DNA from: Burkholderia sp. Ax-1724
Lineage (GTDB): Bacteria > Pseudomonadota > Gammaproteobacteria > Burkholderiales > Burkholderiaceae
NCBI RefSeq assembly: GCF_011752995.1
Contig: NZ_VWWL01000007.1
Span: 1-64,000, forward strand
Reading direction: 5' to 3'
DNA length: 64,000 nt
Below, one piece after another: positions 22,714 through 31,545 of this stretch. Position numbers and translations under genes: made by a program. The notes below the pieces were generated by a model. It was not told where the DNA came from. It saw only the letters and a program-made list of their open reading frames with translations, and searched no databases. How positions within the stretch are numbered: the stretch's first letter is position 1; each line of letters starts with the position of its first letter.

Positions 22714-23435
22714 TCTCTATCAAGAATGTTTCGAAGTGGTACGGCCAGTTCCAGGTGCTGACCGACTGCACGACGGAAGTCAACAAGGGTGAAGTGGTCG
22801 TGGTGTGCGGACCGTCCGGTTCGGGCAAGTCCACGCTGATCAAGACCGTCAACGGGCTCGAACCGTTCCAGAAGGGCGAGATCGTCATCAACGGCCAGTC
22901 GCTGACCGATAAGAAGACCAATCTGTCGAAGCTGCGCTCGAAGGTCGGCATGGTGTTCCAGCACTTCGAGCTGTTCCCGCATCTGTCGATCGTGCAGAAC
23001 CTCACGCTCGCGCAGATCAAGGTGCTCGGCCGCTCGAACGACGAAGCGACCGCGAAGGGTCTCAAGCTGCTCGAACGCGTGGGCCTGCGCGCGCATGCGG
23101 ACAAGTATCCGGGGCAACTGTCGGGCGGTCAGCAGCAGCGGGTGGCGATTGCGCGCGCGCTTTCCATGGACCCGATCGCGATGCTGTTCGACGAACCGAC
23201 CTCGGCGCTCGATCCGGAGATGATCAACGAAGTGCTCGACGTGATGGTCGAACTCGCGCAGGAAGGCATGACCATGATGTGCGTGACGCACGAAATGGGC
23301 TTCGCGAAGAAGGTCGCGCATCGCGTGATCTTCATGGACAAGGGCTTGATCGTCGAAGACGACCGCAAGGAAGACTTCTTCGCGAACCCGAAGTCGGATC
23401 GGGCCAAGGACTTTCTCGCGAAGATTCTGCACTGA
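22710..23435 (+). CDS. gltL: Glutamate/aspartate ABC transporter ATP-binding protein
   Basis: ATPase of the importer, 241 residues. It has Walker [10 protein letters not shown], the ABC signature [15 protein letters not shown], Walker [15 protein letters not shown] and the switch His in VTHEMGFA. The ATGA overlap with gltK and a terminator after the gene mark the end of the gltIJKL operon. Confidence 0.97.
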   Translation: MISIKNVSKWYGQFQVLTDCTTEVNKGEVVVVCGPSGSGKSTLIKTVNGLEPFQKGEIVINGQSLTDKKTNLSKLRSKVGMVFQHFELFPHLSIVQNLTLAQIKVLGRSNDEATAKGLKLLERVGLRAHADKYPGQLSGGQQQRVAIARALSMDPIAMLFDEPTSALDPEMINEVLDVMVELAQEGMTMMCVTHEMGFAKKVAHRVIFMDKGLIVEDDRKEDFFANPKSDRAKDFLAKILH

Positions 23436-23493
23436 GATCGCGGGTTCGCTCGCGGGTCGAGTGGGGTGGTCCGCAGGCGCCGGGTCGCAACGC

Positions 23494-23523
23494 AAAAAAG
23501 CCGCTCCAGGGAGCGGCTTTTTT
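23494..23523. terminator. Bidirectional terminator after gltL
   Basis: Stem GCCGCTC/GAGCGGC (23500-23506 with 23511-23517, loop CAGG) with six A's before and six T's after. It is nearly the same hairpin as the gntK-purB terminator. Confidence 0.93.
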
Positions 23524-23587
23524 GTTGCGGCTGCTTGCTGCCAGACCGGCGCTGGTTCGCTTTGGCGGTTTGGTTGGCGGCAGCGGC

Positions 23588-24529
23588 TTACGATTCGAAC
23601 GCCGCCGCATCGTCGGCGGCTTCGAGATCAGTGTCGCTTTCCGCCGGCGCGACAGCCGTGCGCACGTTGTTCGATGCCGCGAGCGTGGTTGCCGAAGCCG
23701 AGGCGTCGAGCGCGGGATTGCGCAGCTTTTCGCGCACCGAGGCCGGCACCGGAATGTTGGCGCGGCCGATCACCTCGCCATGCTGGAACATCAGCAGATC
23801 GCCCGGCTCGAACGCGGTCCACACTTCGTTGTCGGTGAGCGGCTTGGTCGCGATCACCGCGACGCGGTCTTCCGGCGTCGTGTACTTGGCGAAGTCGATC
23901 GAGACGTCGGCGTCGACCAGATGCGCGGTCGAAAACGGCCAGCGCCGCACGATGTAGTGCAGATGCGTCGAGCAATGCGCGAACAACGCCTGGCCGTTCG
24001 ACATCAGGAAGTTGAACACGCCGTACTGCGTGACGTCGCGCGTGAGCGTCTCGAGCGCCGCGAACAGTTCCTCGAGCGGCGGCTGCGCGCCCGGGAAAGT
24101 CTTGCGCAGACCTTGCAGCAGCGCGCAGAACGCGAGTTCGCTGTCGGTCGTGCCGACCGGCTGATACAGGCCCGTCAACTGCGGCGCATAGTCTTGCAGG
24201 TCGCCGTTATGCGCGAAGATCCAGTGACGTCCCCACAGTTCGCGCATGAACGGGTGGCAGTTTTCGAGCAGGATGTGCCCTTGCGTCGCCTTGCGGATAT
24301 GCGCGATCGTGTTTTTCGATTTGATCGGGTAGCGCTTGACCATCTCGGCGATCGGCGAGGTGGCCGACGATTGATGGTCGATGAACAGGCGGCAGGCTTT
24401 GTCTTCGAAGAAGGCGATACCCCAGCCGTCGGCGTGATGATCGGTGACGCCGCCGCGCGCCGCGAAGCCGGTAAAGGAGAACGTGACGTCCGTGGGCGCG
24501 GCGCAGTTCATTCCGAGAAGTTGACACAT
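23588..24529 (-). CDS. Class II glutamine amidotransferase (YafJ-like)
   Basis: An N-terminal nucleophile hydrolase fold: after Met removal Cys2 (MCQLLGMNC) would be the glutaminase nucleophile. Further motifs are HADGWGIAFFED, HIRKATQG and WIFAHNGDL with the expected Asn-Gly pair. There are 313 residues and no synthetase domain, as in YafJ and EgtC-like proteins; the physiological amide acceptor is unknown. The C-terminal 40 residues are Ala/Ser/Asp-rich and probably disordered. The minus frame stays open far upstream (to 26188) but that part has no homology. Divergent from pyrC. Confidence 0.9.
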   Translation of the reverse strand: MCQLLGMNCAAPTDVTFSFTGFAARGGVTDHHADGWGIAFFEDKACRLFIDHQSSATSPIAEMVKRYPIKSKNTIAHIRKATQGHILLENCHPFMRELWGRHWIFAHNGDLQDYAPQLTGLYQPVGTTDSELAFCALLQGLRKTFPGAQPPLEELFAALETLTRDVTQYGVFNFLMSNGQALFAHCSTHLHYIVRRWPFSTAHLVDADVSIDFAKYTTPEDRVAVIATKPLTDNEVWTAFEPGDLLMFQHGEVIGRANIPVPASVREKLRNPALDASASATTLAASNNVRTAVAPAESDTDLEAADDAAAFES

Positions 24530-24697
24530 GTTGCGGTGAGCCTGGGAACGGGACGAGCCGTTACAATGACGATTCCCAAGCATATCACCGAGGCGAAGCC
24601 GCCAAATAGCAAAATTGACGTGTGTTCGGGCCGCAACAGGGCGGTTTGACCGGGTCGATCGGCTGTGCGCGTGAAGTCTCGTTCCCCCCTTCTTGCC

Positions 24698-25759
24698 ATG
24701 ACCGCTTCCAACGTTTCCCCTGCTTCCATCACGCTCGTCCGCCCGGACGACTGGCACCTGCACGTGCGCGACGGCGCGATGCTCGCGGCCGTGCTGCCTG
24801 ACACCGCGCGCCAGTTCGGCCGCGCGATCATCATGCCGAACCTGAAGCCGCCGGTCACGACCACGGCGATGGCCGCGGCGTACCGCGAGCGCATCGTCGC
24901 CGCGCTGCCCGACGGGGCGAAGTTCGAGCCGCTGATGACGCTGTACCTGACCGACAACACTCCGCCCGACGAAATCCGCCGCGCGCGCGAAAGCGGCTTC
25001 GTGCATGGCGTGAAGCTCTACCCGGCAGGCGCGACGACCAACTCGGACGCGGGCGTCACCGACCTCATGAAGTGCGCGAAGACGCTCGAAGCGATGCAGG
25101 AAACCGGCATGCCGCTGCTCGTGCACGGCGAGGTGACGGATTCGGAGATCGACCTGTTCGATCGCGAGAAGGTTTTCATCGACCGCGTGATGATGCCGCT
25201 GCGCCGTGCGTTTCCGGCGCTGAAGGTCGTGTTCGAGCACATCACGACGAAGGACGCGGTCGACTACATCCGCGAAGCCGGCGAGGCGCCGGAACTGCTG
25301 GGCGCGACGATCACGGCGCACCATCTGCTGTACAACCGCAACGCGATTTTCCAGGGAGGCATTCGTCCGCATTACTACTGCCTGCCGGTGCTGAAGCGCG
25401 AGACGCATCGCGTCGCGCTCGTCGAGGCGGCGACGTCGGGCAATCCGCGCTTCTTCCTCGGCACCGACAGCGCGCCGCATGCGAAGGGGCTGAAGGAACA
25501 CGCGTGCGGCTGTGCGGGCTGCTACACGGCGCTGCACGCGCTCGAACTCTATACCGAAGCCTTCGACAAGGCGGGCGCGCTCGACAGGCTCGAAGGCTTT
25601 GCGAGCTTTTACGGCGCGGATTTCTACGGCCTGCCGCGCAACACGGAGAAGGTCACGCTGCGTCGCGAGGAATGGACGCTGCCGGCCGAGTTGCCGGCCG
25701 GCGACACGCCGGTCGTGCCGCTGCGCGGCGGCGAGTCGATCGGCTGGCGGCTGGTTTGA
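24698..25759 (+). CDS. pyrC: Dihydroorotase
   Basis: Zinc amidohydrolase forming dihydroorotate in pyrimidine synthesis. The 353-residue class II enzyme has His20 and His22 in [10 protein letters not shown], the carbamylated Lys106 in [14 protein letters not shown], and downstream metal ligands in [13 protein letters not shown] and [13 protein letters not shown] 24698 ([13 protein letters not shown]) is chosen; the longer frame from 24665 adds 11 residues. Confidence 0.97.
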   Translation: MTASNVSPASITLVRPDDWHLHVRDGAMLAAVLPDTARQFGRAIIMPNLKPPVTTTAMAAAYRERIVAALPDGAKFEPLMTLYLTDNTPPDEIRRARESGFVHGVKLYPAGATTNSDAGVTDLMKCAKTLEAMQETGMPLLVHGEVTDSEIDLFDREKVFIDRVMMPLRRAFPALKVVFEHITTKDAVDYIREAGEAPELLGATITAHHLLYNRNAIFQGGIRPHYYCLPVLKRETHRVALVEAATSGNPRFFLGTDSAPHAKGLKEHACGCAGCYTALHALELYTEAFDKAGALDRLEGFASFYGADFYGLPRNTEKVTLRREEWTLPAELPAGDTPVVPLRGGESIGWRLV

Positions 25760-25770
25760 GGTCGGGCTAG

Positions 25771-26862
25771 ATGCACGAGCGTGGGGCGGGGCGCGAGGTT
25801 GGCCCGCGGATCGTGGATGCGGTGACGTCTGATGCAGTGCCTGGCGTTGCGCATGAAATGGCGCTGAAAGCCGCTCCCGCAGTAGGGCGTGACGCTGCGC
25901 CCAGAGCAGCGCATGAACCCAGGTTCGAAGGGGCATCTGAATCAGCGCCGAAGTCCGGGCACGCAGTTGCGCACAAAGCCGGGCAGGAAGCCGCGCATGA
26001 GAAGGCCGCGAAAGCCTCTCCTGTAGCCGGGCAGGCAATGGCACCCGAAGCGCCGCCGCCAGGCTTTGCCGCCATCGACTGGTCGAGGCCCTGGTTGGCG
26101 CAATTCGCCGCGCGCGGCCGGCGCTGGCAGCAAGCCGCGCTGACCGGCTATGCGGACCTGCTCGCCGTGATGAATGCCGATGCCGCACAGATGCGGCAGA
26201 CCACCGGCCGCGGCCAGCGCCTCGCGTTCATCGCGCAGGACGATCTGCCGCCGGGCGCTGCGTACGAGGCGCATATCGCCGCGACCGGCTGCGTGCCGAC
26301 GCGCCACAATCTGCACGACTTCTTCAACGGCTCGATGTGGTTCGCGTTTCCGCGCATCAAGGCGGCGTTGAACGCGCGGCAGTCGGCGGCGATCGACGCA
26401 CTCGGCGTCGGTCCGACGCGCGGCGGCGTGCGCGACATGCTGACCCTCTTCGACGAAAACGCGCTGCTGTTCGCCTGCGCCGATCCCGCTTTGAGCGCCG
26501 CGCTGCGCGGCTTCGACTGGCAAACGCTGCTGGTGGGCCGGCGCGACGCGTGGGGCCGTCGCTGCGAAGTGCGCTGCTTCGGCCATGCGCTGCTGGAAAA
26601 ACTGATCGCGCCATTCAAGGGTTGTACAGGCCATGCATGGATCGTCGACGTGCCGGCCGGGTACTTCGAGTGGGACGCCGCCGCGCGCGACGCGTGGCTC
26701 GACGAAGCGGTCAGTGCGGCGTTGCTCGGCACCGAAGCGTTGACGAGCCGCCTGTTCGCGCCGCTGCCGGTGCTCGGCATTCCGGGCTGGTGGTCCGGGA
26801 ACGAAGCGCCCGCGTTTTACGACGACGCCTCCGTATTCCGCTCGGGGCGCCGCAAGCGCTAG
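25771..26862 (+). CDS. DUF3025 domain protein with repetitive N-terminus
   Basis: Function unknown. Residues from about 98 to the end match the DUF3025 family seen in beta-proteobacteria (NLHDFFNGSMWFAFPRIKAA, HAWIVDVPAGYF). The first 90 residues are Ala/His/Glu-rich with recurring AHE/AHK-Ala modules (AHEMALKAAP, AHEPRF, AHKAGQEAAHEKAA) and look like a degenerate repeat or disordered extension. An internal ATG at 26038 would give a core-only protein, so the true start is uncertain. Lies 11 bp after pyrC, probably co-transcribed. Confidence 0.8.
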   Translation: MHERGAGREVGPRIVDAVTSDAVPGVAHEMALKAAPAVGRDAAPRAAHEPRFEGASESAPKSGHAVAHKAGQEAAHEKAAKASPVAGQAMAPEAPPPGFAAIDWSRPWLAQFAARGRRWQQAALTGYADLLAVMNADAAQMRQTTGRGQRLAFIAQDDLPPGAAYEAHIAATGCVPTRHNLHDFFNGSMWFAFPRIKAALNARQSAAIDALGVGPTRGGVRDMLTLFDENALLFACADPALSAALRGFDWQTLLVGRRDAWGRRCEVRCFGHALLEKLIAPFKGCTGHAWIVDVPAGYFEWDAAARDAWLDEAVSAALLGTEALTSRLFAPLPVLGIPGWWSGNEAPAFYDDASVFRSGRRKR

Positions 26863-26975
26863 ACGCGTGGCTGGCGCCGGCGAGTGTTCCGCCATTCGAG
26901 CGGGCCGCCTGACTTGCCGGTTGCCGCAGCCGCGCGCGGGCGGCCGCGCCGTTCGATGTTAAAATCCGTGCCAGC

Positions 26976-27385
<410 letters not shown>

Positions 27386-27396
27386 GCCACTCAACA

Positions 27397-27431
27397 AAAA
27401 ATGCCGGCGTCCGTGGGGACGCCGGCATTTT
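27397..27431. terminator. Bidirectional terminator between rnpB and the OsmC gene
   Basis: Perfect stem ATGCCGGCGTCC with GGACGCCGGCAT (27401-27412 with 27417-27428, loop GTGG), A-run before and T4 after. Confidence 0.92.
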
Positions 27432-27465
27432 CATTTGGCGCGCCGGTTGCGGCGTGCCGATACGC

Positions 27466-27888
27466 TCAGTTTGCGACGATGTCGAACGAGTGCGTGAGTT
27501 CGGCGGTTTTCGCGATCATGATCGACGCCGAGCAGTATTTGTCGTGCGACAGGTTGATCGCGCGTTCGACGGTGGCCGGGTTCAGATTCTTGCCGGTCAC
27601 GGTGAAGTGGAAGTGGATCTTCGTGAACACCTTCGGGTCTTCGCTTGCGCGTTCGGCCTTCAGCGTCACCGAGCAGCCGGCGATTTCCTGGCGGCTCTTC
27701 TTGAGGATCATCACGACGTCGTAGGCGGTGCAGCCGCCCGTGCCGAGCAAAACCATTTCCATCGGACGCGGCGCGAGGTTGCGGCCGCCGCCTTCAGGCG
27801 CGCCGTCCATCGCGACCAGATGGCCGCTGCCCGTCTCGGCCGCGAATGCCATCCCGTCTTGCCCCATCCAGCTTACTTTGCATTCCAT
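27466..27888 (-). CDS. OsmC-family protein, YhfA type
   Basis: A 140-residue OsmC-like protein closest in layout to E. coli YhfA (PMEMVLLGTGGCTAYDVV, then VFTKIHFHFTVTG and LSHDKYCSASIMI). The two cysteines in GGCTAYD and DKYCSAS are those used by OsmC/Ohr peroxidases, but YhfA activity is not established, so peroxide reduction is only a family-level inference. The start at 27888 (MECKVSW) is preferred; an extension to 27927 has no family match. Confidence 0.88.
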   Translation of the reverse strand: MECKVSWMGQDGMAFAAETGSGHLVAMDGAPEGGGRNLAPRPMEMVLLGTGGCTAYDVVMILKKSRQEIAGCSVTLKAERASEDPKVFTKIHFHFTVTGKNLNPATVERAINLSHDKYCSASIMIAKTAELTHSFDIVAN

Positions 27889-27928
27889 GCTGTCACTCCA
27901 CCGCGCATAGCTATATCGAGACGGCATT

Positions 27929-28185
27929 GTAGCCCGGTGTTTGACAATCCGCGCAGAGCCTGGCCCAGTTCGGGTTATGCGCCATGGCTATGTGGATGCT
28001 GCGCCGCCGCATCCATGCGGAATCCGGGAATATCCGGGCCGGTTTAGGGGTTTTACTCTAGGCGATGCCCGATGCGGTCTGGATATCCAAAGCTTTGAGG
28101 CTTGATCCCAAAGGACATTTTTCGATTTCAGATTGATCTGGTAATTTTTCGAATTATGAAAACTCATCTCACAATGCAAATATTC
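27929..28185. other. Gene-free region upstream of the candidate sRNA
   Basis: About 260 bases with no supported gene. The right half (28090-28185) is clearly AT-richer than its surroundings and abuts the sRNA promoter, so it may hold an UP element or regulator sites. Nothing more specific was recognised. Confidence 0.4.
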
Positions 28186-28214
28186 TTGCGTTGCACAAGG
28201 GCGGCTCATATAAT
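28186..28214 (+). promoter_or_regulatory. Promoter of the candidate small RNA
   Basis: TTGCGT (28186-28191), 17-bp spacer, perfect TATAAT (28209-28214). It predicts a start near 28221. An AT-rich tract precedes it. Confidence 0.72.
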
Positions 28215-28220
28215 TTCCCC

Positions 28221-28308
28221 ATCGTTGCAGCAGTTCTGCAACTTCCGCTGTCTCCTCCACCTCCTCCTTTGGTGGATTAAACCCGAACCGCTCGTTCGGG
28301 TTTTTTTT
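28221..28308 (+). ncRNA. Candidate 88-nt small RNA with two anti-Shine-Dalgarno motifs
   Basis: Bounded by its own sigma-70-type promoter and a U8 terminator. The predicted structure has three hairpins. First, GTTGCAG/CTGCAAC (28224-28230 with 28236-28242). Second, TCCACC/GGTGGA (28256-28261 with 28271-28276) with the pyrimidine loop TCCTCCTTT. Third, the terminator ACCCGAAC/GTTCGGGT (28281-28288 with 28294-28301), then eight T's. The motif CTCCTCC occurs twice (28252-28258 and 28261-28267), complementary to GGAGGAG ribosome sites; such C-rich motifs are used by several trans-acting bacterial sRNAs. No start codon with a convincing frame lies inside. Family assignment is unknown; the sRNA call is inference from signals and structure. 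Confidence 0.7.
28279..28308 (+). terminator. Rho-independent terminator of the candidate sRNA
   Basis: Stem of 8-10 bp (28279-28288 with 28294-28303), loop CGCTC, followed directly by a T8 run (28301-28308). No upstream protein gene needs it, since the OsmC gene points the other way. Confidence 0.92.
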
Positions 28309-28373
28309 CGCCCAGCTGGATCCCCGCTTGAGACCCCATTGGGGACCCCACGGCGGCACGCCTATCGCAAGTT

Positions 28374-28403
28374 TTGACTTGGCCGTGCAAATTCCTTTAT
28401 AAT
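28374..28403 (+). promoter_or_regulatory. Promoter of rplM-rpsI
   Basis: TTGACT (28374-28379), 18-bp spacer, perfect TATAAT (28398-28403). Predicts a start near 28410 and a leader of about 115 nt. Confidence 0.8.
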
Positions 28404-28409
28404 TCAGGG

Positions 28410-28525
28410 CTTTTCCGCATCCGCGCCCGCGGAGGAAGAACCAGGGAGAGCCTGCACGCGCCTCGATGCGCACACTACAAGCAGGAAAAAAACACATTGG
28501 GCGCAGCAATTTTTTTGGATCGATC
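28410..28525 (+). promoter_or_regulatory. rplM leader with hairpin, possible L13 autoregulatory site
   Basis: Untranslated leader containing a long-range stem CCTGC...GCAGG that encloses GCGC/GCGC (roughly 28450-28486), followed by an A-rich and then a T-rich single-stranded stretch. In E. coli the rplM-rpsI operon is translationally autoregulated by L13. Equivalent control here is inference, since the fold was only read by eye. Confidence 0.4.
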
Positions 28526-28954
28526 ATGAAGACGTTTTCCGCAAAAGCCCATGAGGTGACGCGCGAATGGTACGTGATTGACGCGACGGATAAGGTTCTC
28601 GGGCGTGTCGCCAGCGAAGTGGCACACCGTCTTCGCGGCAAGCACAAGCCTGAATTCACTCCCCACGTCGACACCGGTGATTTCATCATCGTTATCAACG
28701 CTGGCAAGCTGAAGGTCACGGGCAACAAGGTTACCGACAAGAAGTACTACCGTCACTCGGGCTACCCGGGCGGTATCTATGAAACGACGTTCGGCAAGAT
28801 GCAGGAACGCTTCCCGGGCCGCGCGCTCGAGAAGGCGGTCAAGGGCATGCTGCCGAAGGGCCCGCTCGGCTACGCGATGATCAAGAAGCTGAAGGTCTAC
28901 GCTGACGCAACGCATCCGCATTCGGCACAACAGCCGAAGGCGCTCGAGATCTAA
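28526..28954 (+). CDS. rplM: 50S ribosomal protein L13
   Basis: Early-assembly protein of the large subunit. The 142-residue product begins [20 protein letters not shown] and has the L13 signature [14 protein letters not shown] and [15 protein letters not shown] 28526 is used because the family starts here; the ribosome site is poor (GGAT). Translationally grouped with rpsI, 11 bp downstream. Confidence 0.98.
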   Translation: MKTFSAKAHEVTREWYVIDATDKVLGRVASEVAHRLRGKHKPEFTPHVDTGDFIIVINAGKLKVTGNKVTDKKYYRHSGYPGGIYETTFGKMQERFPGRALEKAVKGMLPKGPLGYAMIKKLKVYADATHPHSAQQPKALEI

Positions 28955-28965
28955 GGGGAGCCCAC

Positions 28966-29358
28966 ATGATCGGTAACTGGAATTACGGCACGGGCCGCCG
29001 CAAGAGCGCCGTCGCACGCGTGTTCATCAAGGCAGGCAAGGGCGATATCGTTGTGAACGGCAAGCCCATCGCCGACTACTTCTCGCGCGAAACGTCGCTG
29101 ATGATCGTGCGCCAGCCGCTGGAACTCACGAACCACGGCACCACGTTCGACATCAAGGTCAACGTGACGGGCGGCGGTGAAACGGGTCAAGCCGGTGCGG
29201 TTCGCCACGGCATCACCCGCGCGCTGATGGACTACGACGCAACGCTGAAGCCGGAACTGTCGAAGGCTGGCTTCGTTACGCGTGACGCTCGTGAAGTCGA
29301 ACGTAAGAAGGTCGGCTTCCACAAGGCACGTCGCCGCAAGCAATTCTCGAAGCGTTAA
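28966..29358 (+). CDS. rpsI: 30S ribosomal protein S9
   Basis: The 130-residue product shows [18 protein letters not shown] near the start and the basic tail [17 protein letters not shown], whose terminal Lys-Arg reaches the P-site tRNA. It has an AAGGGGAGC site and forms an operon with rplM. Confidence 0.98.
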   Translation: MIGNWNYGTGRRKSAVARVFIKAGKGDIVVNGKPIADYFSRETSLMIVRQPLELTNHGTTFDIKVNVTGGGETGQAGAVRHGITRALMDYDATLKPELSKAGFVTRDAREVERKKVGFHKARRRKQFSKR

Positions 29359-29398
29359 TCGCTTCGGGTGCAAGCCGGCTCCTCAGCCGGTTTGCAGC

Positions 29399-29437
29399 AA
29401 AAGCCGCCAACGCTTCATGCGAAGGCGGCTTTTTTTA
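29399..29437 (+). terminator. Terminator after rpsI
   Basis: Stem AAAAGCCGCC with GGCGGCTTTT (29399-29408 with 29424-29433), an inner CGC/GCG step, followed by a T-run. A smaller GCCGG/CCGG hairpin precedes it. Confidence 0.9.
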
Positions 29438-29660
29438 TGGTTTTGTCGGGGTTCAGGGCCGCGGGCGAGCTCCCGTTCGATGACGCGGCGAATCGGCCGC
29501 CACGGCGGCGGTAGCCGCAGTGGCGTTGTTGTGCCCGTCCAGGCTGACGGCCAACGCACTGTCCGACGGCTGCAACGGAAGAACCCATTGATTTTGTGGG
29601 CTTCAGCACGATATTCAGATCAGCCCTACAATAGCGGCTAAAGCTTTTTGGAGAGTTCGA

Positions 29661-30026
29661 ATGAACGCAGTCACCGATACCCCCGTGACCGAGATGCCCG
29701 CCCCCTTCGTCTTCACCGACGCAGCGGCTGACAAGGTCAAGCAACTGATCGAAGAAGAAGGCAATCCGGAGCTCAAGCTGCGCGTGTTCGTGCAGGGCGG
29801 CGGCTGCTCGGGCTTTCAATATGGTTTTACGTTCGACGAAGCCATCAACGAAGACGACACCGTGATGAACAAGAGCGGCGTCCAGCTGCTGATCGACTCG
29901 ATGAGCTACCAGTACCTGGTTGGCGCCGAGATCGACTACAAGGACGACATCAACGGCGCGCAGTTCGTCATCAAGAACCCGAACGCGACCACCACCTGCG
30001 GTTGCGGTTCGTCGTTCTCGGTCTGA
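29661..30026 (+). CDS. erpA: Iron-sulphur cluster insertion protein ErpA
   Basis: A-type carrier that inserts Fe-S clusters into essential targets. The 121-residue protein has the three conserved cysteines: Cys49 in [10 protein letters not shown] and Cys113/Cys115 in [11 protein letters not shown]. The ATG follows GGAGAGTTCG. It is transcribed alone between two terminators. The roughly 220-bp upstream spacer holds a -10-like TACAAT (29627-29632) but no clear -35. Confidence 0.96.
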   Translation: MNAVTDTPVTEMPAPFVFTDAAADKVKQLIEEEGNPELKLRVFVQGGGCSGFQYGFTFDEAINEDDTVMNKSGVQLLIDSMSYQYLVGAEIDYKDDINGAQFVIKNPNATTTCGCGSSFSV

Positions 30027-30064
30027 GCACGGCGACACGCCGTTTCAAGTCTTAGCTCGTACGG

Positions 30065-30095
30065 AAAACGGGGCCTGCATAGGCCCCGTTTTTTT
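30065..30095. terminator. Bidirectional terminator between erpA and anmK
   Basis: Stem ACGGGGCCT with AGGCCCCGT (30068-30076 with 30081-30089, loop GCAT), A4 before and T-run after. Confidence 0.94.
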
Positions 30096-30154
30096 ATTGC
30101 CCGCCTGTCGCGCCGCGCGATCGTGCCCCGCGGACCCGCTTTACCCGATCATCT

Positions 30155-31309
30155 TCAGCGCGGATAGATCGCGCCCAACACACGCTCGTCCGAGGCTCCC
30201 GTGACGCCCGGCAGATTACCCGGCAGCCGCGCGACGCAGCGCATCGCGAGCCATGCGAAGGCGAGCGGCTCGACCTGGCTCGGCGGCACGCCGAGCGCGT
30301 CGGTCGTCATCACCGGTACGCCGCTCACGCCGCTGTCTTCGAGCGCCTGCTGCAATGCCTTCAGTATCTCCGGATTGCGTGCGCCGCCGCCGCACACGTA
30401 CACCGCGCGGACATCGGACGCATGCCGCTCGATTTCGCGCGCCACCGTCACCGCGGTCAGCGCGACCAGCGTCGCCTGCACGTCGGCTGGATCGAGTCCG
30501 ACGAACGGCGCGAGTTTCGCGTCGAGCCAAGCGGTATTGAACAGGTCGCGGCCGGTGCTTTTCGGCGGCTGCTCCGAGAAGAACGGCTCGTCGAGCAGCG
30601 CGTTCAATAGCTTGCGATCGACCTCGCCGCTCGCCGCAAAATGGCCGTTTTCGTCAAATGGCTTGCCGAGATGGCGTTCGGCCCATGCGTCGAGCAACGC
30701 GTTGGCGGGGCCGCAATCGAAGCCGCGCACGCTGCCGGTCGCGTTCAGTATCGTGATATTGCTGATGCCACCGAGGTTGCAGACCACCCGCGTCTCGTTT
30801 TTCGCGCCGAACACCGTCGCGTGAAAAGCCGGCACGAGCGGCGCGCCTTGGCCGCCGGCGGCGACGTCGCGGCTGCGGAAATCCGCGATCACGTCGATAT
30901 GCGTCATCTCCGCGAGCAGCGCCGGATTGTTGATTTGCCGCGTGTAGCCTTTTTCCGGCCGATGCCGCACGGTTTGCCCGTGCACGCCGATCGCGCGGAC
31001 TTCCTCGGCCGACAGGTGGCTGCCGCGCAGCAGTTCGTGGCAGCACACGGTGTAGCGCGTCGCGAGCGCGTTGGCGGCCAGCGCTTCGCGCTCGATCTCG
31101 TTGTCGCCGGGCTGCTGGAGTGCGAAGAGCGCCTCGCGCATCCCGGCCGAGAAGCCGACGAAGGCCTCGGCCAACACTTCCGGCGGCTTTCCGTCGGCAA
31201 ACCGGACGGCCACGCCGTCCACACCGTCCATGCTCGTACCCGACATCAATCCGAAATAGATGCCGTCTGCGGGGTCTCGCGCCACGTCGCTGCTCCTCTC
31301 GATGTTCAT
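30155..31309 (-). CDS. anmK: Anhydro-N-acetylmuramic acid kinase
   Basis: Cleaves and phosphorylates 1,6-anhydro-MurNAc during peptidoglycan recycling. The 384-residue protein has the ASKHA-type N-terminus [19 protein letters not shown], then [25 protein letters not shown] and the C-terminal [12 protein letters not shown]. The start at 31309 is adopted; a longer frame to 31438 has no family match. Divergent from tyrS. Confidence 0.95.
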   Translation of the reverse strand: MNIERSSDVARDPADGIYFGLMSGTSMDGVDGVAVRFADGKPPEVLAEAFVGFSAGMREALFALQQPGDNEIEREALAANALATRYTVCCHELLRGSHLSAEEVRAIGVHGQTVRHRPEKGYTRQINNPALLAEMTHIDVIADFRSRDVAAGGQGAPLVPAFHATVFGAKNETRVVCNLGGISNITILNATGSVRGFDCGPANALLDAWAERHLGKPFDENGHFAASGEVDRKLLNALLDEPFFSEQPPKSTGRDLFNTAWLDAKLAPFVGLDPADVQATLVALTAVTVAREIERHASDVRAVYVCGGGARNPEILKALQQALEDSGVSGVPVMTTDALGVPPSQVEPLAFAWLAMRCVARLPGNLPGVTGASDERVLGAIYPR

Positions 31310-31545
31310 TGCGATTCGTTGTAGCAGATTATCGACGCTCGCGCGGCTGAATATCAGCACCGGTACAGACATCGCACGGGCAGCACGCGACCGCCACGCG
31401 TGCATCACGCTTGCGTCGCTCCCCTGCGCCGGGCACACGTCGAGCGAAAAATTGCCGCTTGCCAGGCCGTCCGAGGCGTGTCGGTGGGCGCGGCGGCGCG
31501 CATCTATGGGACAATCCTGCTTTTTCGCGACTTCACGTTTCCAGC

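Noticed and set aside
23588..26188. Single 866-codon minus-strand protein
   Set aside because: Only the part from MCQLLGMNC (24529) onward is homologous to amidotransferases; the rest is antisense to pyrC and the DUF3025 gene and is Arg-rich noise.
28102..28377. A 91-codon frame overlapping the candidate sRNA
   Set aside because: It runs through the promoter, hairpins and terminator, has no ribosome site and no protein-like conservation signature.
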